A stretch of 64,000 nucleotides of DNA from Actinomadura xylanilytica (GTDB lineage Bacteria > Actinomycetota > Actinomycetes > Streptosporangiales > Streptosporangiaceae), in assembly GCF_030283145.1 (NCBI RefSeq), contig NZ_JASNWE010000001.1, positions 2,154,276 to 2,218,275 of the forward strand, in the 5' to 3' direction. A program made the translations under genes and the position numbers. Below, piece after piece: positions 1-8,623 of this stretch. How positions within the stretch are numbered: position 1 is the first letter of the stretch; the number at the start of each line of letters is the position of its first letter. The notes under the pieces are model-generated. The model searched no databases and had not been told where the DNA came from. It saw only the letters and a list, made by a program, of their open reading frames with translations.

Positions 1-1299
1 GATGCCGGCCGCGGCCAGGTGTTGCAGCAGCGGGTCGAACTCGAACCGCCATGAGGAGAGGGGGCCGCCGTGCAGCGCCATCACCAGGTGGCGGGAGCGG
101 CGCCAGTCAGGGCCGCCATAGACGATCGCCTCGATGGTGCCCGCCGGTCCGGGCAGCTCGACGAGGTCGGCGCCTTTCCAGGCCGCCCGGTCGTCCACCG
201 GATGCGGGCTCGTCGACCAGCGGTGACCGGCCACACCGCCGGTGGACGCGATGGAGGTGGACGCGGCGGCGCCGGCGGCGGCGGTGGTCGCGGCCGGGAT
301 GGCCGCGCCTGGGACGGTGGCCAGGGTGGGGGGCTGGTGCGGGGCGGAGAACCGGATGTGGATCGGCTCGCCCGTCCAGGACGCGGGTGGCCAGAGTGTG
401 CCGGCCGGGCCGGGGATCGGCTCGACGCGGTCCTCGGCCGGGAGGTAGACCAGCAGGCGGGACGCGGCCCCGTGCACCTCGTGGATCAGCAGGCGGTGAC
501 CGCCCGCGTCGAAGGTGAGGGGGGTCCTCGGGTGCGGTGACCGGTTGAGGACGGTGGGGAACCGCACCGGACCCGCGCCGGATAACCGCAGGCCGATGCG
601 TTCGGCGCCGGGCGATCCGCTGGTCACCGCGAGGTGGTCCGTGCGGGGGCTGTAGGCCGCGATCCGGTCGTCGCTCGTGGCGGAGACCGACCAGGCTCGG
701 CGCCAGCTCCGTTCCCGCAGGTCGACGACGATTCCGTTCGCGCGGTGCCCGCCCGCGGTGTGGTCGAGCGCGGTGTGGTCGAGCGCGAGCAGCCGCCCGC
801 CGTCCAGCCAGACGCCGCCCGACAGCGTCCCCGGGACGCGCAGGACCGGTTCGAGGTGCGGACGCCTTCCCGAGAGCCGCCAGATCCGCGAATGGCGCGT
901 GTCGTCGAGCGTGATGAGCAGCGTCGTCTGATCGGGGGACGGGGCGGCCAGCAGGTATCCGGTGAGCATAGGGGGCGTGGCGCAGGTGGCCCGGGTGGTG
1001 GTCGACGCGTCCGGCGACTCCGGCGGCTCCGCCAGGAGGATCTCGCCGCGGCCCGACGGGCCGTCCGGTGGCCGCATGACCACGACGCGGCCGTCATCGA
1101 GGGGGATCGCGCAGGTGCGGCGGTCGATCGGGCCGGCGGCGACCGTCCGGCGACTCGGCGCGGAGCGGGCTAAGTCCCAGCGCTCCAACGTGATCTCGTC
1201 CTGGCTGCCGCGCAGGCAGGTGGCCCAGCGGCCGTCGCCCGAGAAGGCGAAACCGAACCGGCTCGGGATGGGCGGGAGATCCGGCACGCACGCGGTCAT
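1..1299 (-). CDS. S9-family (prolyl oligopeptidase-type) peptidase, 3' end cut by window edge
   Basis: 433 residues are visible before the left edge. The first ~330 residues read like the beta-propeller domain of S9 peptidases, with repeated phrases such as AYSPRTDHLAVTSG. Near the edge ALHGGPLSSWRFEFDP is the HGGP oxyanion segment that opens the alpha/beta-hydrolase domain; the catalytic Ser, Asp and His lie outside the window. The ATG overlaps the synthetase stop (ATGA), so the two are translationally coupled. Prolyl-oligopeptidase-type enzymes are known leader peptidases in some class III lanthipeptide clusters, such as flavipeptin FlaP. By context this is inferred to be the leader-removing protease of the neighbouring synthetase. 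A general aminopeptidase role cannot be excluded. Confidence 0.85.
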   Translation of the reverse strand, partial: MTACVPDLPPIPSRFGFAFSGDGRWATCLRGSQDEITLERWDLARSAPSRRTVAAGPIDRRTCAIPLDDGRVVVMRPPDGPSGRGEILLAEPPESPDASTTTRATCATPPMLTGYLLAAPSPDQTTLLITLDDTRHSRIWRLSGRRPHLEPVLRVPGTLSGGVWLDGGRLLALDHTALDHTAGGHRANGIVVDLRERSWRRAWSVSATSDDRIAAYSPRTDHLAVTSGSPGAERIGLRLSGAGPVRFPTVLNRSPHPRTPLTFDAGGHRLLIHEVHGAASRLLVYLPAEDRVEPIPGPAGTLWPPASWTGEPIHIRFSAPHQPPTLATVPGAAIPAATTAAAGAAASTSIASTGGVAGHRWSTSPHPVDDRAAWKGADLVELPGPAGTIEAIVYGGPDWRRSRHLVMALHGGPLSSWRFEFDPLLQHLAAAGI

Positions 1300-4124
1300 G
1301 ACGCGCGCGCCTGAGAGGCCGGGCCAAAGGCCGTCCGGACGGGCGGCGGGGCGTCGGCCGCCTGGGGGGACGGGCGGGTGTCGGCGTTCTGGAAGCGCGG
1401 GGTCCCGTCGGCCATCCACATCCGGGGGGACCGGTGCTGGAGGCGCAGCAGGAAGCCGAGGACGCCGGCGACGCCGTCCCCCCACGACACCGCCGGTGCG
1501 CCCTGCTCGCCGGGGAACACCAGGTGCCCGTCCCGGTACGCGCGGTTGGCGATGATGACGCGGGCCAGCCGCCACGCGGCGGCCTCGTGCCGGTCGCGGT
1601 CGCCCGCCGCGGCCATGTCGAGCAGGAGGTCGCCGTTGCCCGAGAGTCCGTGGCACTGGCCGAGCACCCCGCGCCAGGCGTTCTCGACGACGGCCTGGGC
1701 AGACAGGTCGGCGACGCGTGCGAACCGTTCGTCGCCGGTGGCCTGGTGCAGCCTGACCAGGAAGCCCGCGATGCCGGCCGCGCCGTGGCACCAGTACGGC
1801 GCCGTCGGCTGGTCACCGGTCCCGGCCCCCCACTTGGCCTCGCGCTCGGTGATGAACGCCTGGTCGAGCAGCGTGTCGCCGACGCGGACGGCCAGCTCCA
1901 GGCAGTCGGCGCGGCCGGCCGCCTCGCCGCAGGCGAGCAGGAAGTAGCCGACGCCCGCGATGCCGTGCGCGAAGCCGTGGTAGCGCTTGCCCGCCAGCTT
2001 GGACTCGTACTCGGCGGGCGTGGCCCAGCCGATGGCGCCGGACCGCTCGTCGGCGGACGCGATGAGCGCGTCGGCGGAGGCGGCGGCGCGGTCGGCGTAG
2101 GCCGTGTCGCCGGTGCGCGTCCACAGGTGCAGGGCGGTGAGGCCGATGCCGGCCGTCCCGTGGGTCACGTCGGGGTTGGGCACCGACACCGGGAGCGCGT
2201 CCCCCACCGCGAGGGCCTTGGCAGCCAGCGCGTCGTCGCCGATGGCCCGGCCCGCGTCCAGCATCGACCACGCGGTGCCCGCCGTGCCGAAGTACAGCCC
2301 GGACGGCCGGGTCATGCCCTGGTCGAGCTGCCGCGCGATCCACCGTCCGGCGGTGCCGATGACGTCGGGGACGCGCGGGTCGCCGGTGAGCTCGAAGCAT
2401 CGGACGAGCGCGCCCAGCGGTCCGGCGGCGCCGTGCTGGAGGCTGCACGGGTCGGGCGCCCCGTGCGCGCAGGAGACGGGCCAGAGGCGCTCGGCGGAGT
2501 CCGGGGTCATCGACGCGATCAGGTGGCCGGTGATGCCCTCGACGGCCCGCCGGACCTGGTCGCGCGTCTCGTCCGAGGGGACGCCGTCCCGGCGCGCGCG
2601 GGGGACGGAGCGTCCGGGCACGTGGACCGGCGGGGTCAGCAACTGCTCGCGTGCCTGGGACGGGGTCCAGCGCCGCTCCGGCTCCTCGGCCATCAGCCCG
2701 AGGAACATCCGGCTGAGGCCGGGCGGCAGGTCGAGGCCGACCGAGCGGGCCGCCAGCCATTCGGTGAGCCGCTCCGACATCGGCCGGGCGGCCGGCAGGT
2801 CGTCCACGAAATAGGGTGGAGAGCCGGTGAACAGATAGCAGAGCGACGCGCCGAGGCTGTAATAGTCCGCGGATATCGAAGTCGGTGATCCAGCCAATTG
2901 TTCGGGGGCGCCGTATCCGGGGGTGCCCACGCGAGCGGGCGGCCCGTCCTCGGGCTCATCGACGCTCACCGCGAATTCGAGGTCGATCAGGATGGGCCGG
3001 CCGTCGGGGCGCACGATGACGTTCCCGGGGCTGAAGTCCCGGAGGACGAGCCCGGCCCGATGCGCGGTGCTCACGAGGTCGACCAGCCGCGCGGCCATTT
3101 CGAACGCGCGTGGAAGATGCCCGCCCCAGCCGGTCTCGCCGATCAGATCGGGCACCCATTGGTGCAGGGATTTCCCGGGAATCATCTCTTCGGCGAGAAA
3201 AAGGTGGCCGCCCTGCGGGAACAGCAGGATCGGGCGGGGCGCCACGCCGAGGTGCCTGAGCGCCTCCAGCGCCCGTGCCTCCCCGCGGAGGCGATCTCGG
3301 GTGTCCTTTCCCGCCTCGTCTCCGGCCACGTGGGGGCGCGCCTCCTTGATCACCACCAGGTCGCCGGACGTGACGTCCAGCGCGCGGTACACGCCCCCCT
3401 TGTTCAGATAGCGGATCGCCTCCTTGACCCGGAACCGGTCGCCCAGCATCACCCCGCCGGACCCGCCGGACGGCTTCGCCGCACGGCCCATTCCGTTGTC
3501 GGGAAACGGGCAGACCGCCCAGGAAGGTGCCGCGTACGTGCCGTTCCTCCGGTCTTCTACGGGATTTCCGTCCGGGTCGAGGATCATCCACGCGTAGAAT
3601 CCGTCGTTGGTCATCCTGCGCTCTTCGACGAACGCGCCATAGCGGTAGTGGACGAGACTCTCGGGCGCGTAAGGCCGATCCGAAAGGATGCGGGGGCCGG
3701 GCAGGCCGGCCGTCGCATCGTGGAGTTCAGCCGCGAGGCGGACCGCCTCGGCGTCGCTCTCCGGGTAGATCGTGATGAACTTCCCCGAGTGGCCGCGGGA
3801 GGTGTTGCGCGCGTTCAGCAGCTTGACGTAGTCGAGGGTGCAGGCGAACTTGAATCCCGATCCGGACGCCAGCAGCACCTTCAGCGACCGGGCGAGGACC
3901 TCTTCCGCCGAAGCCGCGGTCGCGGAGACGTGCAGCTTCCATCCCTGCGGGTGCCGGACGGAGCCGGCCGGGCTGACATAACACCACAGGCCACTCCGGC
4001 CCGATTCCCATTCGGCGTTTCCGTGCGGCGATTCGAGCGCGCGCTCCAGCACGTCGACCAGGCTGGTGTCATCGATATCACCGGCCGGTGCCGACCCGAA
4101 GACACTGAAATTAAAGTCCGCCAT
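1296..4124 (-). CDS. Class III/IV lanthipeptide synthetase (lyase-kinase-cyclase) with an intact zinc site
   Basis: The 942-residue protein has the three-domain layout of LanKC/LanL enzymes, which phosphorylate Ser/Thr in a precursor, eliminate phosphate and add Cys thiols. Residues 1-215 match the lyase region (GWKLHVSA at 61-68, HSGKFITIYP at 112-121). Residues 225-500 are a Ser/Thr kinase fold with Lys260, the catalytic loop LRDFSPGN (Asp363) and DLEFA in place of DFG (Asp381). Residues 540-900 are a LanC-like cyclase. The cyclase keeps His719, Cys779 in WCHG and Cys824-His825 in QCHG. Zinc ligands mark class IV LanL and are lost in class III, whereas the adjacent S9 peptidase is a class III trait. 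The ATG follows a GGGGGAG ribosome site. No precursor gene is recognisable next to it. Confidence 0.9.
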   Translation of the reverse strand: MADFNFSVFGSAPAGDIDDTSLVDVLERALESPHGNAEWESGRSGLWCYVSPAGSVRHPQGWKLHVSATAASAEEVLARSLKVLLASGSGFKFACTLDYVKLLNARNTSRGHSGKFITIYPESDAEAVRLAAELHDATAGLPGPRILSDRPYAPESLVHYRYGAFVEERRMTNDGFYAWMILDPDGNPVEDRRNGTYAAPSWAVCPFPDNGMGRAAKPSGGSGGVMLGDRFRVKEAIRYLNKGGVYRALDVTSGDLVVIKEARPHVAGDEAGKDTRDRLRGEARALEALRHLGVAPRPILLFPQGGHLFLAEEMIPGKSLHQWVPDLIGETGWGGHLPRAFEMAARLVDLVSTAHRAGLVLRDFSPGNVIVRPDGRPILIDLEFAVSVDEPEDGPPARVGTPGYGAPEQLAGSPTSISADYYSLGASLCYLFTGSPPYFVDDLPAARPMSERLTEWLAARSVGLDLPPGLSRMFLGLMAEEPERRWTPSQAREQLLTPPVHVPGRSVPRARRDGVPSDETRDQVRRAVEGITGHLIASMTPDSAERLWPVSCAHGAPDPCSLQHGAAGPLGALVRCFELTGDPRVPDVIGTAGRWIARQLDQGMTRPSGLYFGTAGTAWSMLDAGRAIGDDALAAKALAVGDALPVSVPNPDVTHGTAGIGLTALHLWTRTGDTAYADRAAASADALIASADERSGAIGWATPAEYESKLAGKRYHGFAHGIAGVGYFLLACGEAAGRADCLELAVRVGDTLLDQAFITEREAKWGAGTGDQPTAPYWCHGAAGIAGFLVRLHQATGDERFARVADLSAQAVVENAWRGVLGQCHGLSGNGDLLLDMAAAGDRDRHEAAAWRLARVIIANRAYRDGHLVFPGEQGAPAVSWGDGVAGVLGFLLRLQHRSPRMWMADGTPRFQNADTRPSPQAADAPPPVRTAFGPASQARAS

Positions 4125-4726
4125 TAGAGCTCCCCCGCCGCCGATTCTTCTGGCGGCCCCACCGATGTCACATTCGACGATCTTGTGGCGGCTTTCCGCT
4201 CTCGCGGATCGCGATCACGCCGCCGAGATCACGATTAGTTCTCTGACCGACGACACAATAAGCACGAATCCGGGGCGGGCGCCAGACCCATGTTTCCCAT
4301 CAAACCCGTGGGAAAAATAGGGAGCACAATCAAAAAGACCGTGTATGCCATAAAAGGCGAGCTTTGCCCGTATTTGACAGCAGATGAACCCGGACCATCC
4401 ACCAATTGGATCGACGATGGCCATCCGCGGGCAGGTCACCGCACCCCGACGACCCTGCGGTGCGCCATCGATATTCGATCTCCGAATGGACCACCGGTCC
4501 GCCGGCGGAGCCGATGCGCCGGAATTAAACGGTGTTATTCAAGGAAAACGGGTGCGGTGCCGGAACTCGCACGAGACGCGTGGTCAGTGCCGCTACTCCG
4601 GATTCTCATGGTGTGTCGTCGTCCATCTGGTGTTGATCCGGTTCTGCAAAGGACTGGGTTCACTGGCCGCCGGGTAGCAGTTTCTTACCCGGGAGACCAG
4701 TGCCGGGGACCGGTGCCGGGGGCCGG
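4125..4726. other. 602-bp AT-richer intergenic region, no recognisable precursor gene
   Basis: This gap between the dynamin gene and the lanthipeptide synthetase should hold the synthetase promoter and is where a precursor gene would be expected. The middle is clearly AT-richer than the surroundings (28 of 60 bases G/C at 4321-4380). I read all minus-strand frames, including GTG and TTG starts, and found no class III/IV leader motif and no Ser-x-x-Ser-Cys core. The longest hydrophobic candidate is a 38-codon ORF at 4235-4351 (minus) containing DSCLLCRRS, but it has no ribosome site. A 74-codon minus ORF at 4215-4439 is equally unconvincing. Confidence 0.6.
4670..4692 (-). terminator. Probable terminator of the dynamin-pair operon
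   Basis: A perfect 7-bp inverted repeat, CCGGGTA and TACCCGG, encloses a 9-nt loop about 35 bp past the stop of the downstream dynamin gene. There is no clear T tract, so termination is inferred. Confidence 0.4.
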
Positions 4727-6811
4727 TCAGCGCAGCCCGTCGAGCACTTCCTTGACCAGGACGCCCACCGAGTTCTCGATCTCACCGAGGGACTCCTCCC
4801 ATTCGGCCAGCGCACGTCCATGGCGTTCGGCCTCGGCACGGCCGGCCCGGAGCCTCTCGATCACCTTCTCGGCGTCGTCGATGGTCTCGTGGATGGAGCG
4901 GTTCAGCTCGCCGCCCAGAGTCTCGATCTGCGCGCGCAGGGAGTCGGCGTAGCGCTCGGCGTACCGGAGGGCGATCTCGTTGGCCGCGCGGCGCAGCTCC
5001 TCGCGGTACTCGCGGGCGGCGTTCGTCCGCACCTGGCGGCGGCGGAGCCGCCCGGTGACGATCGGGACCCCGACCGCGGCCAGGGCCAGCGCGACCGGGC
5101 CGGCGACCATCGCCGTCGCCAGCCCGGCCCAGACCAGCCCGGCCGCGACGCCGCTCGTGGCGAGGACGATCGAGCCGCTGCCCGCCATGCTCGTGGCCGA
5201 GAGTCCGGGCACGACGGGCTGGGGGGTGAGCGCGCTCCATCCGGTGATGAGCCCGTCGAGATGGCCGGGCTCCGGGCGGGCGTCCGCCGCCTCGTCCGCC
5301 CCGAGCAGGGCGGTGCGCAGGCCGGCGAGCTGCCCCTCATAGTCGCGGAGCAGCGGGGGCAGGCTGTTCTCCAGCATCTCCTGCCGCGTGGCCAGGGAGC
5401 CGGCCAGCCCCTTCGGGTCGATGCCGAAGAGGTACAGCTCGCGCTGCAACCGCTGGTCGAGGAAGTCGTCGACGCGCTGGACCTCGGCCCGCCAGCGTTC
5501 GCCGCGGTTACGCGGCACCGAGGCCGGCGAGGGCTTCTTCGGCAGGTCGGCGAGCCAGTCAGCCTCGACGTCGGGCAGCACCTTGAGGATATGGTTCTCC
5601 ACCTCGGTCGCGACGAAGCGCTCGGTCTCCTCCACCCACGCCGACAGGGCGGTCTCGATGCGGGCCACGGTCAGTTCGAGGCTCTGCTTGGTCTCCTTCT
5701 TCCGGTCCAGGTCCAGTTGCAGGTCCTCGGCCGAACGCAGCAGCAGGCCGCGGCGGCGGGCGCCGCGCTGCCGCAGTTCCAGCACCTCCCGGCGCAGCAC
5801 CTCGGCGGGCCTGAGGATCTTGATGCGGGACCGCTCCGCCACGCAGAACTGCGCCAGCGCGTCATAGAGCCTGGTCACCTCGTCCCCGGCGGGCGTGGAC
5901 CCGGCGGCCGGGTCGGTGATCGCGTCCAGCGCGTCCAGGGCGCTGGTGAAGAAGATCCGCTCGGGCCGGTCGGTGTAGTCGGCCACGATCCCGGCGCACC
6001 GCTTCCGGACGCCCTCGCGGTCGCTGTCCTTGCGGATCAGGTCGAACTGGTTGACCACGAAGAAGATGTCGGAGTGGCCGAGCGTCCGCAGCAGGTTCAG
6101 GTACTGCTCCTGGTCGTGCTTCTTGAACGCGCCCTTGGCGGTGGTGACGAAGACGATCGCGTCCACCTTGGGCAGGAAGTCCAGCGTGATCGCCTCGCGC
6201 GCGATGCTCTCGTTGGTGCCGGCCGAGTCGATCAGCTCGACGGAGCTGGCCAGCAGCGGGAACGGCCAGTAGACGACGCCGTACAGGTAGGGCGAGCGGG
6301 CGTCGTTCTGCCCGTCGTACAGGTCCAGCTCGACCTGCCGGGTGAACTCGTCGACGCTGACCGTCTCGGGGTGCCCGTTCTGCTCCCGGAACAGCTCGGC
6401 GCCAGGGGTGTCGCCCCACCGCAGCATCGTGGTGAACGCGGTGGTCGGGTTCTCCTTGGTGGGGAGCAGCTCCTCGCCGAGCATCGCGTTGATCAAGGTG
6501 CTCTTGCCGCTGCTGAAGTCGCCGAAGACCATGATCCGGAAGGTCTCCCGGGCCAGCGACTCCGAGGCGTGCCCGAGCCGGTCGTACCGGTCGCCGCGTT
6601 CGCCCCGGCCGGCGCCGGCCTCATCGCCCGCGCCCGCGCCCTCGCCCTCGCCCTCGCCCGCGCCCGCGCCCCCGACCCCGACCCCGAGGCCGTCGCCGTC
6701 GTCGCCGTATGCGCGTTCCAGGTCGCGGGCGATCTCGCGGGTCCGGTAGAAGAGCTCGATCAGCCGGGCTCGCCAGCGCGTCCAGTCCTCGAACCTGCCG
6801 GTGGGTTCCAT
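4727..6811 (-). CDS. Dynamin-like GTPase with paired membrane segment
   Basis: The 694-residue protein starts at MEPTGRFEDW, preceded by GGGGAG. Its GTPase motifs are complete: P-loop GDFSSGKST at 97-105, TT of switch I near 123, DSAG at 195-198 and NQFD at 254-257. Long helical segments follow, then a hydrophobic hairpin at about 546-585 that should insert into membrane, and a C-terminal coiled region. This is the layout of bacterial dynamin-like proteins, which remodel or repair membranes. An acidic Gly/Glu low-complexity linker lies at 37-70. The start overlaps the end of the upstream GTPase gene by 52 bp, so the two are probably made together, as in the DynA/DynB and IniA/IniC pairs. Confidence 0.85.
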   Translation of the reverse strand: MEPTGRFEDWTRWRARLIELFYRTREIARDLERAYGDDGDGLGVGVGGAGAGEGEGEGAGAGDEAGAGRGERGDRYDRLGHASESLARETFRIMVFGDFSSGKSTLINAMLGEELLPTKENPTTAFTTMLRWGDTPGAELFREQNGHPETVSVDEFTRQVELDLYDGQNDARSPYLYGVVYWPFPLLASSVELIDSAGTNESIAREAITLDFLPKVDAIVFVTTAKGAFKKHDQEQYLNLLRTLGHSDIFFVVNQFDLIRKDSDREGVRKRCAGIVADYTDRPERIFFTSALDALDAITDPAAGSTPAGDEVTRLYDALAQFCVAERSRIKILRPAEVLRREVLELRQRGARRRGLLLRSAEDLQLDLDRKKETKQSLELTVARIETALSAWVEETERFVATEVENHILKVLPDVEADWLADLPKKPSPASVPRNRGERWRAEVQRVDDFLDQRLQRELYLFGIDPKGLAGSLATRQEMLENSLPPLLRDYEGQLAGLRTALLGADEAADARPEPGHLDGLITGWSALTPQPVVPGLSATSMAGSGSIVLATSGVAAGLVWAGLATAMVAGPVALALAAVGVPIVTGRLRRRQVRTNAAREYREELRRAANEIALRYAERYADSLRAQIETLGGELNRSIHETIDDAEKVIERLRAGRAEAERHGRALAEWEESLGEIENSVGVLVKEVLDGLR
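6613..6700. repeat. Hexamer-rich low-complexity tract inside the dynamin gene
   Basis: Short imperfect repeats of CCCTCG, GCCCGC and CCCCGA run for about 85 bp. On the minus strand they encode a linker of alternating Gly/Ala and Glu/Asp just before the GTPase domain. Units of six keep the frame, so length could vary by slippage without breaking the gene. Confidence 0.7.
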
Positions 6812-8493
6812 GGCTCCCCGTCCTCGTCGTCGTGGGCCGTCCGGTCGGCGGCCTTCGTGATCTCCGCGCGCAGGTGCCGGGCCTCGGCGCGCAGCCGGCG
6901 CCAGTCGGCGGCCTCCCGCTCGGGCCGGTCCCAGACCGCCAGCCGGGCGGCCCACCAGGCGTCGAGGCGCTCTTCCCCCGCCTCCATCAGCCGTTCGTAC
7001 AGGTCCCCGATCCGGTCGTCGCCGCGCCGGACGGACTCGGCGACGTAGCCGGCCAGCACCAGCCGGGCCGCGTCCCGGACCGCCGAACGCTGCCGCTCGA
7101 TCAGCCGTCCCCCCACCCTCGGCTGGACCACGTCCCCCAGCAACCGCGGTAGCGGCAGCGCATCGGCCGGGACGACCGCGCCGAACAGCAGCTCGGTCAG
7201 CAGCGCCCCCGCCTCGCCGGCGAGGCCGCCGAGGGTGTCGATCGTCGCGGCGGAGAACACCCGCATCCGCCCCGCCGCCTCGGCGAACGCGCCGGAACCG
7301 TCGGCGAGCGCGGGGTCGCCGGCCGCGGCCGGGCCGGTGACCTCCAAGTGCGGGCGCGGGCCCGCGATGGCGTCCAGCTCGGCCGCGACCCGCAGGACGT
7401 CCCGGCGGAACGCCGCGCCGATGATCGACTCGTCCTCGTCGATCCGGCCGGTCATCCGGGAGTGCAGCTCACCCGCCAGCTCATCCAGCCAGAGCGCCTT
7501 CGGATCGGTGTGCTCGGCGACCCGCTGCTCGACCTCGTCGAGGATCTCCGTTTGCAGGGCGGAGACCCGCGCGACGACCTGCGCGCGGAGGCGGTCGCGT
7601 TCCGCCGACACCTCCAGCCGGACGACCGACCAGCGGGCGAGGGAGGCCCGGTGTTCGAGATCGCCGGTGCGGCGCGCCTCCCCCGTCCCGCCGGGAGCCA
7701 GCGCCTCGTCGGCCAGCGCCTCCAGCTCGTCGCAGACGGTGGACAGCGCCGCCGAGATCCGCCGGTCACGCGTTCTCCGCCGCCCGGACGCCGCCCCGAG
7801 ATCGGTGAGGCGGGCCCGCAGGGCGTCCAGGTTGCCGGGCCATCGCGGCCGGACGAGGTCACCGCCCGGCCCGGCGAACACCTCGACGGTCCCGCCTGCA
7901 GCCTCCGCGATGCGGCGGTAGCGCTCCATGACCGCGTCGCGGTCGCCGGTCACCTCGTCCAGCATCGTCACCACCAGCAGCACGGTGCCGCCGGGCTGCG
8001 CGGCCAGCCGGGCGAGCAGGCCGCGCTCTTGCAGGTCGGCTCCACCGACGGCGCGCACCGTCAGGACCACCGCGTCGGCGCCGAGCGCGGCCGACACCGC
8101 CTCGGCCGCCTCGCGCCCGTCGTCGCCCCACAGGCCGGGGGTGTCGACGAGTTCGAGCCCGGCCTCGCGCAGCCAGGAGTTGTCGAGCGAGGCGGACCCG
8201 TCCGGCTCCCGTCCCGTGCGGGCAGCCCGGACCGCGCGCGGCACCGCGGCCGGCGCCTCGTCCAGCGCGTACGAGCCGGCGAGCTGGTTGATCAGATGTG
8301 TCCTGCCGGTGCCGAACCCGCCCACCACGCAGGCGCGGACGCCGTCCGGGCCGCGGTCGGCGCGCACCGCCCCGAGACCGGCCACCAGCCGGCCGAACCC
8401 GTGGTCCATGGCGAGCGCGATGACCTGGGCGCAGCGCCGGTCCCACCCGTCCTCCCGCGGGTCGTCGGCTCGCGGGTCGTCTTCGTCGATCAT
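6760..8493 (-). CDS. Dynamin-family GTPase-like protein with degenerate nucleotide motifs
   Basis: The 577-residue protein starts at MIDEDDPRAD after a strong GAGGGGGAG ribosome site; a GTG 21 bp upstream is less likely. The P-loop reads GGFGTGRT at about 58-65, with Arg64 where GTPases have Lys. Switch motif DTPG is intact at 117-120, but the base-recognition motif is TMLD (176-179) rather than N/TKxD. The rest is helical and Glu/Arg-rich with no clear membrane segment. It overlaps the intact dynamin gene downstream by 52 bp. The likely role is the partner of a heteromeric membrane-remodelling pair; whether it hydrolyses GTP is doubtful from the motifs. Confidence 0.75.
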   Translation of the reverse strand: MIDEDDPRADDPREDGWDRRCAQVIALAMDHGFGRLVAGLGAVRADRGPDGVRACVVGGFGTGRTHLINQLAGSYALDEAPAAVPRAVRAARTGREPDGSASLDNSWLREAGLELVDTPGLWGDDGREAAEAVSAALGADAVVLTVRAVGGADLQERGLLARLAAQPGGTVLLVVTMLDEVTGDRDAVMERYRRIAEAAGGTVEVFAGPGGDLVRPRWPGNLDALRARLTDLGAASGRRRTRDRRISAALSTVCDELEALADEALAPGGTGEARRTGDLEHRASLARWSVVRLEVSAERDRLRAQVVARVSALQTEILDEVEQRVAEHTDPKALWLDELAGELHSRMTGRIDEDESIIGAAFRRDVLRVAAELDAIAGPRPHLEVTGPAAAGDPALADGSGAFAEAAGRMRVFSAATIDTLGGLAGEAGALLTELLFGAVVPADALPLPRLLGDVVQPRVGGRLIERQRSAVRDAARLVLAGYVAESVRRGDDRIGDLYERLMEAGEERLDAWWAARLAVWDRPEREAADWRRLRAEARHLRAEITKAADRTAHDDEDGEPWNPPAGSRTGRAGEPG

Positions 8494-8623
8494 GCTCCCC
8501 CTCAAGGCCGTCACAGCTTTCCTGCAATGTCCGCAATGCCACAGGATTGCTGCTCTGCGGCGAGAGTGATGCTCGCTCTAGGACGTCGCGCGCCGGCCCC
8601 CGGTTCGACCGGAGCCGTCCGCG

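Noticed and set aside
1434..2888. Long open frames on the strand opposite the synthetase and other genes
   Set aside because: Expected shadows of high-GC genes; they are Arg/Gly/Pro-rich without motifs.
4215..4439. 74-residue minus-strand ORF with four Cys as a lanthipeptide precursor
   Set aside because: No leader motif, no ribosome site and no Ser/Thr-Cys core pattern; base composition looks like promoter DNA.
4384..4677. 97-residue plus-strand ORF as a gene
   Set aside because: Weak start, composition unlike a protein and opposite to both flanking genes.
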